Shown here: in pieces, positions 53,010 to 64,000 of the stretch
How positions within the stretch are numbered: the first letter of the stretch is position 1
Layout: the number at the start of each line of letters is the position of its first letter
NCBI GenBank assembly: GCA_030761205.1
Contig: JAULJL010000021.1
Location: 13,683,160-13,747,159, forward strand
Length of the DNA stretch: 64,000 nucleotides
Direction: 5' to 3'
From: Fremontodendron californicum
Taxonomy: Eukaryota > Streptophyta > Magnoliopsida > Malvales > Malvaceae
The notes under the pieces: model-generated
Seen by the model: only the letters and a program-made list of their open reading frames with translations
Database searches by the model: none
What the model was told of the DNA's origin: nothing
Translations under genes and position numbers: made by a program

Positions 53010-54369
53010 CCAGCCATGATTCCCAGAGTTTGAAGTGTAGAAAAAAAAATCCTATTTAAGTCCTTAACTTTTGGGGTGCATATTAAATTGTCATTCCTTC
53101 AATTAGGTTTTTTCGTTTTATTATTATTTATCTACGTGCCAAATGACGTGGATTAATTTTGATAATCGGATCATTTATTCTATTATTTTCACTAAATTCA
53201 AAATGAAAAATGCATTAATTATATCATGCTAATTGTGTTACAATTTGATAAATATTAACAAGTGTTTAGTGATACTGATTAAGGTGATTTTTAAGAAAAA
53301 AACATTATTAACATATTATTTCTTGAATTTAATAAAAACAATGCATTAAATGTAATTTTTTTTAAATAATAATTTAATTATCTTTAACTAATTCCTATAG
53401 ACACATTTTAATTCATTTTTTCTCTCTTAAAAACAATTTTTATAATTAATAAATTACTTACATTGAAATTAAGAAAATAGATCATACGTTAATTATTTTA
53501 AAAATTTTAAATATCACTTTAATCCAATATTGAAAAAATCGAATTGGATCTGTCGATCGGCCCAGTTCAATCGAGAATTGGTGACTTGGTCGGTTCGACA
53601 CATACCAAAGAACTGGGGATTCAATAATCCGATAAAAATCGGTTCAATCGGTAAAAAATCGATAAAAATCGGATTAAACTAGTAAAAAATCGGTTTTTGT
53701 TATTTTTATTATTTTTTATTTTTGTAAGTCCTCTTAATCATATTTTAAAGATCATTCTATTAAGAAAAATATATATTTTTATTAACTAATTATTATATTT
53801 AATACTTATTTAATATCAAAATCATATATTTAATATTTAATTGAATAATTTGATTTAACCAATATCATAATTAATCTACGATAGCGATTTTTTATTCATT
53901 GCTTTTGTTGATGCAAGGATTATTAAACTGCGCCCGCTATGAGGTTTTGTTCACTTTGGAGGTCTAAAGACCGTTCTCACGGTTTTGTCCTTTGAGAAAA
54001 AACGTCTCATAAGGGAAGGATTGCTTTTACTTAATAAAACCACAGTTCATTCCTTAACTAATCGATGTGAAATTATTTTCCCCCTCAACAGCTTTAATCA
54101 ACGTTGCTGGCCGGTACATATTTTAGATTATCCTTTATTTTATATTATATAAGTAAACTATTTATGAGGATCCCACTTTTGTTTTTGTTTTTCTCTATTA
54201 AGTGTAAGAAAATACGTGGGTCCTAGCTAGGTTTTCAATCTGAAACTTCTTGTTTGGTCAAACATAGAGGGTTCTCATTGTTTATGGTTCATAGTCTATC
54301 CACATTAACTGGGTCAACTCAGTCTCATAACAAATAAACAAAGCCATGATCAAGTAAGTTGAATTATTG
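53010..54369. other. AT-rich spacer, copy 2
   Basis: Homologous to 11676-13035, with the same AATCGG-rich MITE-like block at about 53535-53700. No gene. Confidence 0.6.
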
Positions 54370-55120
54370 CTAAACCTTTTAGTAAAAAAATTTCGTGCAC
54401 TAGGACCCAACTCGGTTACAATAACCTGATTCAACAAAATTCTTTGTAGCTTTTCACGTTTGAATGAAATAGAATTAAAATAAAATCAAATAGTTACTGA
54501 TAAAAGATGAGATTAAACTTTTTAGTTAAAAGTGTCGGTTTATTAGGATCCAACCCAGTTACAGTAACATGATTCAACATAATTTTGTGTAGCTTTTATT
54601 ACTATACTTTGAACTCAGGTCACAATTGGTTCATTGAATGAAATAGAATTGGAATGAAATAGTTATTTTGTAGTAATAAATAGAGCTGAAATTAGACATG
54701 TTTATAGATCGATTTGGACCGAGACTCGATTTTTTTTCTTCTCTTACTCAAGTTCGGATCGGACAGACTCAAATATAAAACACCCATGTCCAAGCCCGAT
54801 CTAGTTCAAACCAATCGAATAACCCGATCATTGAACAAGTCTAAATGAAATAGAGTGAAATAGTTATGTAATTTGATTGATGAAATGAAATAACTATTAC
54901 CACATTATTTTTATATTTGTTTGGCATGAATAATATATGAAACGTCAAATCAAAGTATAAAATAAAATGGTGGTAAAAAATTACCTAAAAATTATACCTA
55001 ATTTTTGTTCCCCTTTTTCCTAAACGACTTAAGCTTCCCAAATCTTCCTTTGTAAACGACATAAGCTTTGATCTCCATCATGTTGAAGAGGTCTTCCTGG
55101 TGAAAGTAAGTTTCTATGAT
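54370..55120. repeat. Flanking repeat segment R4
   Basis: Counterpart of R2, upstream of gene copy 2. Carries MITE-1 at 54686-54847 with AAATAGAG on both sides (54678-54685, 54848-54855). Confidence 0.7.
54686..54847. mobile_element. MITE-1 copy in R4
   Basis: Same insertion as in R1 and R2, at the orthologous site. 162 bp, non-coding. Confidence 0.75.
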
Positions 55121-57020
55121 GTATTTCATTCCTTTTGTGGATTTTTTTTCATGTCCAATTTTATCCATTTTTATCAGAATTTACTAAGAATGCGAATCTT
55201 TTAATAGGAAACTTTTTTTTTTTGAAAACGAATGATAAAACAAAATAGAAAACGAATCATTAGAGCAGAGACTATTGCAAATTAAAACCTTAAAAAAAAG
55301 GAGCCAAGAAAATAAAATTTTGGTAACAATATATTTCTCTTTCTCAATTAGCTTTTCTGCTCTCTTTCAGTAAGTTGGAAAAGAGTTTCCTAATGAGATA
55401 AAAACACTTCTAACTTTGTAATCAGTAACTTCTTCGAATGCTTTATTATTATCACCATTTAACATATGTGAGATAAAAACATTTATCTAATAATAATTTA
55501 GAAAAAAATAGACATGAAATAAATCAATTAAATTTGTCCAAAAATCGGATTATCCGTTCAATTCTCCCATGTGAGATTAACATTTGAAAATAATTTTAGT
55601 TAAAAGTAATAACTCTATATATATAACTCCAAAATTTGTACGTGGCTTAAAAATTTTAAACAAATCAAAATGATAGTTGAATAGATGCCAATCATATTTG
55701 TCATGATTAATGGATTATCATATATAATTAATCACTCTAGTTGAGTTTGAATTGTTATATCCATCGTTTTAAATTTTTTAGGATATTTTAAGCTTTTATT
55801 ATGTAACCAATGATGAAATCAAATATGATATTATAAACTAGTAATATTTGTTAGATTAATTTTAAGCTAGCTAGCTATATCACCATATAGTTGATTTGAA
55901 TGTCGAAACGCGTTCGAAAAAATATTTTGGCACCTTCGAACCTTGTTTTCTCTCTATATAATTAAACATACAAGTACTTGAAAATCACTTCAACATTAAA
56001 CGTGCCATTATTATTCTTTTAAAATTGATTAGGTTAGAAATAACATAAAGAAAAAACAAATTCAACAGTGACATTATTCGTTTAAAATGCATTGTTTTTA
56101 AAAAATTAAAAAAAATATATATACACCCCTTTTAACTTCATCTCCTTGGCTAGACACACATAATGAGATCTGATTCTGATGTCATTATTAGACTTACCTC
56201 GATAATGCTCAAGAGAGATATAAATTACGGTCGCGTTCATGTTTTTGATTGTATCACATTTATCACGATTACGGACGTAACGAAATCGATGGCGATGATC
56301 GAGATCATGAATTATTTTAAATTTTGGACAATTTATTGTAAAATATAATAATTATAATCATAAAAACTCATTTCAATGATTATTAAAAAAATTTATAGAT
56401 ATATTTAATTATAAATAGTATTTTCAATGAAAATTCCATCGAAAAGTTGACTTTTGGTCCAATTAAACATTTTCGAGTATAAATGAGACATCTATATTCG
56501 CAAGTTATTTGAGTTCGACTCGAAAAATTTGAATTCCATTCGATTATTGTCGAGCTGAGCTCGAACTATCGAATGAGTCGAATTCGAGTATTTTAATGTC
56601 AATCGAATTTAATCAAATTTAATCAAATAAAAAAATGATAGCTGAACAGATGCCAATCATATTTGTCATGATTAATCAATGATCATAATTGTCATGATTA
56701 ATCAATTATCATAATGATTAATCTGTGTCAGAGTGTGTGTCGAAACAAATTCAACAGTGACATTATTTCCTTAAAATGCATTATTTAAAAATAAAAATAA
56801 AAAAATACACCCCTTTTAGATTCATCTCCTTGGCTGGAAACTAATAATGAGATCTGAAATTAAATTATTTGGATACTGCTTAGCTCATTGATCAACTTGT
56901 CTGTTAAAAAAAGAAAACGTAACAAAATTACTTCACTGAATATGTCTAGACTATATACCAAGGTAGATGTTTCATGCCACTTCACATATTATATTCTAAT
57001 CAAGTCTAAACCATCATCCT
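55121..57020. other. Upstream region of peptide gene copy 2
   Basis: Nearly identical to 13791-15660. Contains the truncated MITE-2 relative at about 56473-56620. The 61-codon ORF at 56163-56348 is the twin of 14801-14986 and shows no known motif. No gene. Confidence 0.6.
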
Positions 57021-57023
57021 ATC

Positions 57024-57032
57024 TATATAAAG
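57024..57032 (+). promoter_or_regulatory. TATA box of peptide gene copy 2
   Basis: TATATAAAG, 65 bp before the ATG; see copy 1. Confidence 0.72.
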
Positions 57033-57096
57033 GGCTTTAAGCTACAACACTCCTCCATCAATAACCAATTTAATTTAAGGAGAATTACTGCAAGAA

Positions 57097-57381
57097 ATGG
57101 AGTGTAAGAAGTTAGCTTTTCTTTTCGCTGCAATGGCGTTGGTACTTTTAGCCACGGCGATTCCAATTGCATTCGCTGCTCGTAACGAGGTTGTTTCCTT
57201 CCCCGTCGACACTAATGCAATGGCTAACATTAGGAACCCTTTCGCCAACATTTTCATGGTTGGCAAACCTGCTGAAAACTGCCTCTCTGCCGGTGGCTTC
57301 TGCATGTTTAAGCCCATGGAGTGTTGTGGCAATTGCGGATGCCTTTATCCTGTAGGGATCTGCGTCGGAACGGGCTGCTAA
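57097..57381 (+). CDS. Secreted 8-cysteine peptide (intact copy)
   Basis: 94 residues, no intron. Signal peptide about 1-27 (MECKKLAFLFAAMALVLLAT, cleavage likely after IAFA). A short pro-like region follows (NEVVSFPVDTN). The mature part has eight cysteines at 62, 69, 76, 77, 80, 82, 89, 94: C-x6-C-x6-CC-x2-C-x1-C-x6-C-x4-C, with an adjacent pair in the middle, as in cystine-knot-like peptides, but I do not recognise the family. It probably acts outside the cell as a defence or signalling peptide. Good leader (ATTACTGCAAGAAATGG) and TATA box. It is the undisturbed paralogue of the gene broken by element A and likely the only working copy here. Confidence 0.85.
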   Translation: MECKKLAFLFAAMALVLLATAIPIAFAARNEVVSFPVDTNAMANIRNPFANIFMVGKPAENCLSAGGFCMFKPMECCGNCGCLYPVGICVGTGC

Positions 57382-57557
57382 TTGGTATCTGTTGTTCCAA
57401 TCCGAAGATGGAACTATCATCGCTTTCCATCTTCGTTTTCTAGCTGAATAATGGTTTGCTTGTGTCCCTGTTTGTTTTTGTTTTTGCAAAAAGATGCAGC
57501 TGCTGTTGTTTCATGCTTTTGTTATTGCTGGTATTTATAGTCGTTGTTGTAACGTTA

Positions 57558-57574
57558 AATAAATTACCAATAAA
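57558..57574 (+). terminator. Polyadenylation signals, peptide gene copy 2
   Basis: Two AATAAA motifs (57558-57563 and 57569-57574) about 180-190 bp after the stop codon, in a T/G-rich 3' region. Also present in copy 1 at 40003-40008. Confidence 0.6.
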
Positions 57575-57581
57575 ATATCTT

Positions 57582-58929
57582 TTATTGGTGAAAGTTTCCG
57601 TATTTGCATGTTATTACGAAGAAAGGATTGTGATTTCTAGTAACAATTGAAAATGTGATTACGAAATCTTTTTACATTTGTAACAACTTTTAATTAATAA
57701 TCGCTACTTAATTGAATTTTTCTAATATTATATACAACGACAACTTTTGTCGTTGCAAATTCTTATAATATACGTAACGAGAAAAAAGTTGTTGTGAAAT
57801 CTTTATCTATTTCATGAATTGAAGCTAAGGAAAACTGGAGCAAGTCATCGGGGATTTGTAAATTTATATGCAGCGTTTATATTCAAAATATTAATTTCTA
57901 TTTTTTTACTGAGTGACTATACTATCTTTGAAAAACTAATCTCCCTCCCATGCCTCTCTCCTCTAAATCGGTAAAAATAACGTGGCCAATCCTAAGCAAT
58001 TTAGGGCTTATTTTTTATTTGTAAATTTTCGTAATCAACACACTAATCTCCTTCTCAGGCATCTTTATTTGCGGCAACCCAATATCTTCTGTCAATTTAG
58101 GGTTTATTTTTTATTTGTAAAGCTACATAGGGATTCACCTATGAAAGACCCCATCCTTATGAAAAGCCTTGAATTGAAAGAGTTATAATGATTAACACCA
58201 AAAAATCTAGTCCACTCTTCAGCTTCTCTTGGTCTTGATTTGAAAATACAAGCAAATTGGGTCCTAGAATTTCTTGCATTTCACAAGGATATCCCCATTA
58301 CGATTGGATCTAAGAACCTGTTGTAAAATTCTAGAAAGAGTCAGAGCAAGTCTTGAAGCTCTATCAATTCTGAATTCATCTAGATTGCTGACCACTGGAT
58401 TCCTTATCAATTCATATAGAAAGCTTGAGCTCTCTCATCTGCTTGTTTGTCTTTTGTATTAACAAATTCTTATTTAGACTTTTCAGCATCATTTGAACAA
58501 TCATAATATTGGTAACATAATCATATACAAAGAGTGATTCATTTCTAGATTTATAACTTTCAATTTGTTTGTCATTGTTGTTAGATCAAACTAAAGTTTG
58601 CCTGACAAAAAAAATCTGGTACAGGGTCTACTTTTTTTCTATCAATGAATCAAAATTGGGATAGAACCATTGTGCTGGAACAGCTAATCTGGTTTCTGGT
58701 TTTCTGTAGGATACTATCATGAAACCTGCTGTGATGATTGGAATTGAGGATCAGATCTTTAATCAGTATTTTTGCATCTTGGTGAGGAAGACGAGGAAGT
58801 ATCTTTGCATCTCTGCAGCTGAAAATTCAACAACACATTACATATGAAGTCTAACAACTACTTTATGATTTTTTTGGTCTCACAAATTGTAAAATCATAA
58901 TTAACATATTATTGCTACTTGAATTTAAT
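57582..58929. other. Downstream region of peptide gene copy 2
   Basis: Nearly identical to 40024-41379. AT-rich, no gene recognised. Confidence 0.55.
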
Positions 58930-60150
58930 AAAAACAATGCTAAACCTTTTTGTCACAAGTTTTGCGCACAACTCAGTTACAATAACCTAATTCAACAAAA
59001 TTCTTTGTAGCTTTTCACGTTTGATTCATTGAATGAAATAAATTGCAATAAAATCAAATAGTTATTGATCAGAGATGAGATTAAACCTTTTAATCAGAAG
59101 TGTTGGTTTACTAGGCCCAACCCAGTTACAATTAGGGATGTAATCGAGTCGAGTTCAAGCTGTAAGGAGCTCGAGCTTGACTCGAAATTCGAGACTCGAA
59201 ACTCAGCTCGAGCTTGATTTGAGATAAAACTCGAATTGCTCGAGCTCCCTCGATTAGACATATTTACCTAGTAAAAATGAGCTCGATTTCCATACTTGAC
59301 TTCAAACTAGATTATTTATGCTCGAGCTCAAACTCGAGTTCGAATTGAGATTTTTCAATACTAATTAAAAATAAAAAAGTTCGAAGCTTGTCTCGACAAT
59401 GACCGAGCCGAATTCGAGTTATTTTAGAGCCAAACCCAAATAGCTTGCAAGCATAGGTATCTCATTTACACCCCTAACTACAATAACCTGATTCAACATA
59501 ATTGTTTGTAGCTTTTATTACAATATTTTGAACTTACGTCACGTTTAGTTCATTGAATGAATAGGATTGAAATGAAAAAATTATTTTATGGTAATAAATA
59601 GAGTGAAATAATTATTGAGTACTTTGATTCATGAAATAGAATAGCTATTATGACATTATTTTTATATTTGGTTGGCATGAATAATATATGCAACGTGAAA
59701 GCTATGCATACTAAATGTCAAAAATACCCTTATTTACAAGTTTTAGTTTTTCTTCTTCAGCAATTAGAAAAATAAAATGGGAGAAATCAAAATATAATAT
59801 AAAATGGTGGTAAAAAATTACCTAAAAATTACACCTAATTTTTTGTTCCCTCTTTTTCCTTACTCTTTCCGCATCCTCATTCCTAAACGACTTTAGCTTC
59901 CCAAATCCTTCGTTTTAAACGACATAAGCTTTGACTTCATCGTGTTGAAGAGGTCTTCCTGATGAAAGTAAGTTCTTTTTTGATATTTAAGATTGTCAGT
60001 TTGATCCCTGATCACTTAAATTAAGAGTCAATTATATATGAGATAAAAACAATTATATAATAATAATTGAGAAAAAAAATAAACGTAACATATATCAATT
60101 AAAGTTGTCCAAAGATTGAATTATCAAGTCAATTCTCCCATGTGAGATTA
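58930..60150. repeat. Flanking repeat segment R5
   Basis: Downstream of gene copy 2; same type as R3, but not deleted internally, and without a C composite after it. Holds MITE-2 at 59133-59476. Confidence 0.7.
59133..59476. mobile_element. MITE-2 copy in R5 (344 bp)
   Basis: Same insertion site as in R3 (GTTACAAT at 59125-59132, ACTACAAT at 59477-59484), about 78 bp shorter through internal deletions. Confidence 0.72.
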
Positions 60151-60202
60151 ACTTAGATTCATTTCCTTGGCTGGACACTAATAATGAGAGCTGAGTCTAA
60201 TG

Positions 60203-60491
60203 CAAACCTGCTCAAGGGTCGGGCAGCCCGCTCGGCCCGTATTGGGCCGGATCTGGGCAGGTGTTTTTCTGATCCGAGCTGGCACGGCCCAGATCACTGT
60301 TTATAGAATAAAAAAATATTTTTTATTTAAATTTAATTATAAAAATATATAAAAAATTTACTTTTTTGTTTATTAAGGATGAACAGTAAATTTGAGTCCA
60401 CGGGCCGGCCCGGGTCCGCCCAAATATGGGCTTGGGCAAGCAAAAAAAAAGTTTTGGGCCGAGGCCTGGCCCGGTCCATGAGCAAGTCTAT
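60203..60491. mobile_element. 289-bp MITE-3, GC-rich ends
   Basis: Flanked by TCTAATG (60196-60202, 60492-60498), extendable to 8 bp with one mismatch. Ends are imperfect inverted repeats rich in GGGCCGG / CGGGCAGCCC. The orthologous sites at 14811 and 56173 are empty (ATTCTGATGTCATTATT). Probably hAT-like. Confidence 0.7.
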
Positions 60492-61240
60492 TCTAATGTC
60501 ATTATTAGATTTACTTGGATACTGCTTAGCAGGAATTTAAATTGCGGTTGCAATCATGTTTTCGATTGCATCGCATTTATCATAGTTAAAGACATAACGA
60601 AGCCTATTGCGGTCGTCGCGATCGTGAATTATTTTAAATTTTGCATAAAAATATAATAATTGTAATTATAATCATAAAAACTCATTTCAATGGTTTTTAA
60701 AATAATTTATAGATATTATTTAATTACAAAATACTATTTTCAAGGGAAATTTCATCGAAAAGTTGACTTTTGATCCAACTAAACATTTTCGTCAAATTTT
60801 CCGTTGGAAATGTAGTTTTCCGACATAATATTCAGACTTCCGTTTGGAGGAAATAAAAAATTGTTCAAATTTGTTTGCGAAGAAATTTTCGTCTTTAGCA
60901 ACATACTTATTGTCTCTTTTCTTTTCTTTTCTCTTTCTATCTCTTATCTATCTTCTGTACCTTCTCTCTCGATCTGCACTCCTCCCCGACCACCTCGCAC
61001 CGTCACTCATCGCCGCCCCCTTCCCCCCTCCCCTCCCTGGAGCCGGTGACAGTCAGTCTGGTCGTGTTGCACTTGTTTTGTTGTTGCTTGTGTTTCTGTC
61101 AGGAAATTTTTTTGTTAGGAATTTTGGATAACAACTAACAAGATATTTCTTTCTCAATTAACTAACTAGCCAAGGATCAATGCCTACATTGAACTTGAGC
61201 TTGATGCTCTCTTTCAATAAGTTGGAAAAGAGGTTCCCTA

Positions 61241-61646
61241 TGAAGCACGGACACTTCTGTGAGGGGAGTATTCAAGTGTCGGACACGGACACGGCTCCGA
61301 CATGACGAAAAATGTATTGAACATGTGAGAACACGTCAAAAAAATAAATAAATAAAGCGGACACAGTCAAATATGGTTAAGACATGGCTGGACACACCCG
61401 AACATGCGATGGATATTTTTTTTTTCTGCATTTTTCTCCCAAATATGGAATCAACAATGAGCAATTTGGTTCTAATGAGTTTTTTAAGGTTCAAGTTATT
61501 TTTTTTTTTAAAAGAATTGAAAGGCTATTTACCTGTTAATATTTAATTAAAAAGTATCAATTTTATATTTTTATTGTACATTATTATATAATATATATAT
61601 ATATATATTTTATTGCCATGTCCTACTATACTCGTGTCCTAGTCTT
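61241..61646. mobile_element. About 400-bp MITE-4
   Basis: Inserted between GGAAAAGAGGTTCCC and CTTCTAACTTTGTAAT, which are close together in the other copies (near 14030-14070 and 55375-55415). Ends contain GAAGCACGGACACTTC and its degenerate complement (ATACTCGTGTCCTAGTC). Contains a TA-dinucleotide run near 61590. Boundaries approximate. Confidence 0.55.
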
Positions 61647-62022
61647 CTCTCTTCTAACTTTGTAATTAGTAACTTCTTCTAATACTTTATTATTATCGGC
61701 ATTTAACATATGTGAGATGAAACATTTATATAATAACAATTGGAGTGTAAAGGAAACATTTGTACTTGCAAGCTACTCGAGTTCGGCTCAAAAAAATTCG
61801 AGTTTGGTTCGATCATTGTCGAGCTAAATTCGAGCAATTTAAATTATCGAGCGAGCCAAATTCGAGTATCTTAATATCCGACTCAAATTTAACCAAATCC
61901 AAAAATGATAGCTGAACAGATGCCAATCATATTTTTCATGATTAATCAATTATCATAATTAATCATTCAAGTCAACTAGTTCAGAGTTTGAACTGTTATA
62001 TCCATTGTTTCAAAATACTTTC

Positions 62023-64000
62023 TGTTGCAACCTAAAAAATAACAAGTCACATTGCGAGACATTACTCGTTAAGTATGACATTGGGATAACAGAGGAAAAG
62101 ACGACTTAATTCCTCTTGAAATAAAATTAGGGTTTGAAAACAACCTCAAAAAAGAAATGGAGTCGCCACCAATCTTTTTTGGCTAGGTGTGATCAGTCAC
62201 CTTTTAAAACCGGTTTTATAAAATATTTTAAAATTAATTAAAACAATTTTAAAACCAATTTTGAAATCTGCGCTTTTAAACCAGAGAAGATAAAAAAGAA
62301 AGAGTTCGGGAGTCGGTTTCGTACGGGGAAGGATTAGCACCCCGACAACCCCCGTATAAAACGGTACCTTATTAATCGTGTGTTATCTCGAGTCTCGGTA
62401 AAAAGTCGGTTTTGAAACTAGCATTTTAAAATAATTTCCATATTAAAGAAAAATAATCCCATTTTTAGTCGAAAATGATCCGGAATTTATTAACTTAAAA
62501 TTTTCTTGTATTCCCCGGCAAAACATAGAAATTTTTATTTATTTAGAAAATCTCCGAATCACTCTCATTTTCTGAAAGAAAGATATTCCGTTGTTAATGA
62601 TAATTGATGATATCCTCCTTAGCAAACCTGTCAGAGAACTCATGAATTATTTTAACTCGAGAATATCCTTTTTTTTTTTTTTTAAAACATGATCTTTTAG
62701 AAAACATTTAAAAAATTATGAATATGCAAATTATTACTAATGACATGGCATATGAGTGAATGACATGGCATATGGATTAATAACATGGCATGTTTAACAT
62801 GGCAAAATCTAGATGATATGGCATAATCTAAATGACATGGTAGAATCTAAATGAAATGGCAAAGATCTAAATAAAACGACAAGAATTAATGACATGATAA
62901 AACCTAGATGACATATTAGAAATCTATATGACATAGCAAAAATCTAAATTAAATGGCAAGAATTAATAACATGATAAAACCTAAATGACGTATTAGAAAT
63001 CTATAAGACATAACAAAAATCTAAATTAATGGCAAGAATTAATGACATGATAAGACCTAGATGACATATTAGAAATCTATATGACATAGAAAAATTCTAA
63101 ATTAAATGACAAGAATTATCCTAGAATATTCATAATTATGCCATAATCAAAATTACAACATAAAATCTAAATCAAAGCAATGACATCACTATGGAATATT
63201 CACATATATATGGAATTTATATAACCAAAATAGCAAAAACTAAATTTCATAAAATATGTATGAATAATGCAAATGCATGAAAATTTATTTCTCCCACAAA
63301 ATAAGGATATTCGTATATCTAAAAAGACATCCGACTATTTTTGGAAGAGACCTAATTTGGATTTTCTAACTCAAATTTTAGACTCGGATTTAAAAAAATC
63401 AGAATTTTTGGATAAAATAAAATTTGACCGAAAACACCCTTTAAAAGGGTCTAATTTTTCCTAGTTTTGAAACCCGGGGTTGAACAACGTTGACCCGACT
63501 CTTAAAAAAACAAATTTTATGATTAAAATAACTTAGAAATTAACCTAAGATAGCAACTAATATTTTAAATCAGCCCTCTCTTAGTGCCTTAAACAAAACA
63601 GAAAATTATTAGTTCATAAAAGCAAATCTGACTTTTCTGACCAGTTTTGGAAACCAATATTTTTACCCTTCTAAAAAATTTCAAAAACATCTGAAAAACT
63701 TATGGGAGACTTAGAACATGTCGACCTCTATGGGAAAAAAGTTAGCTTAATTTTTAGACTAAGGATGACCTACCCGAAAATTCATGAAAGACAAAATAGT
63801 GGGTGAAAAACTGCTTAACCAAAAAACGTTTTTAAACCTTTGATAAAAATGTCCAAAAATCAGAATAAAAATATTAGAGACTCCTCTAAGGTCCTACAAC
63901 CAGTGGTAAAAATTTCCAAATATTTGGACAAGGATTGCCTAACGAGAAAAAATCATAAAGTTAGAAAATCCAACTTGACAAATTTTAATTTTCCACAAGT
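62023..64000. mobile_element. Edge of a large Gypsy LTR element, runs off the window
   Basis: Starts TGTTGCAACC where homology to the array stops. It has the block ATGGAGTCGCCACCAATC at 62158-62175 and TTCGGGAGTCGGTTTCGTAC then GGGGAAGGATTAGCACCCCG at about 62305-62344, phrases typical of the terminal repeats of Ogre/Tat-type elements. The rest is AT-rich with no domain or long ORF. The other end is outside the window, so orientation and target duplication cannot be checked. Confidence 0.55.
62735..63115. repeat. Degenerate tandem repeats (ACATGGCA type)
   Basis: Many copies of a motif like AATCTAAATGACATGGCA of about 17-22 bp, grouped from about 62880 into a higher-order unit of roughly 80 bp beginning GACAAGAATTAATGACATGA. 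Inside the LTR-like sequence; non-coding. Confidence 0.75.

Larger units (their letters stand above)
60151..62022. repeat. Third, decayed copy of the peptide gene's upstream region
   Basis: Blocks match the upstream regions of both gene copies in order: CTCCTTGGCTGGACAC-type phrase, the GTCATTATTAGACTTAC region, AAAACTCATTTCAATG, TTTCAATAAGTTGGAAAAGAG, TTTAACATATGTGAGAT, and GCTGAACAGATGCCAATCAT. Two further MITEs are inserted. The TATA box and peptide ORF are not reached: the copy stops at 62023 where an LTR begins. The ORF at 60844-61131 has a hydrophobic, Pro-rich sequence but no support as a gene. Confidence 0.7.

Noticed and set aside
60844..61131. 95-codon ORF with hydrophobic stretch and proline-rich tail
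   Set aside because: Lies in pyrimidine-rich, decayed upstream sequence; the hydrophobic and Pro residues come from CT-rich composition. No homologue recognised.

Overview
The window is nuclear DNA from a flowering plant, very probably a eudicot. It is AT-rich, and most of it is LTR retrotransposons and small non-autonomous DNA transposons. Host-type genes are few: an 8-cysteine secreted peptide, a LOG-like enzyme, a plant mobile domain protein and a subtilase fragment. The species cannot be named from the sequence.

Backbone. The window is a tandem array. One unit of about 17.5 kb holds a decayed minus-strand Ty3/Gypsy composite (copy C1, 1121-11675; copy C2, 42459-53009), AT-rich spacer, a gene for a small secreted cysteine-rich peptide, its downstream region, and flanking segments (R1-R5) that are related to each other. 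The first peptide gene (15735-15866 plus 39674-39826) is broken. The second (57097-57381) is intact. A third, more decayed copy of the gene's upstream region lies at about 60150-62022 and is cut off at 62023 by the edge of another large LTR element.

Nested insertion. The first peptide gene was split after codon 44 by element A (15867-39668, 23802 bp, 5-bp target duplication CTAAC). The intact paralogue gives the empty site. A is a Tat-type Gypsy element: LTRs, gag, protease, RT, RNase H, a second RNase H and integrase, with four in-frame stops. Behind pol it carries a 929-codon antisense ORF for a plant mobile domain protein, then a chimeric piece of a lipid-transfer-protein-like gene joined to a subtilase tail. 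Element B (19575-29015, 9441 bp, target duplication CAATG) sits inside A's protease and runs on the minus strand. B is Athila-like with a tRNA-Asp primer site. Its two 1484-bp LTRs look identical by eye, so it is very young.

Most striking content. B has lost reverse transcriptase, RNase H and the integrase core. Its gag-protease is joined in frame to the C-terminal end of integrase. In the slot where Athila elements carry an env-like ORF it has two intact sense ORFs: one resembles the cysteine-rich nucleic-acid-binding proteins of plant betaflexiviruses (a class that includes silencing suppressors), the other is a LOG-like cytokinin-activating enzyme with its PGGxGTxxE motif. A recently mobile, RT-less retroelement carrying a possible anti-silencing protein and a hormone-activating enzyme is the best candidate here for an undescribed system.

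Order of events inferred: the C composite formed and decayed; the unit was duplicated; A inserted in the first peptide gene (LTRs differ by about six substitutions); B inserted in A. No rRNA, tRNA or CRISPR was seen.
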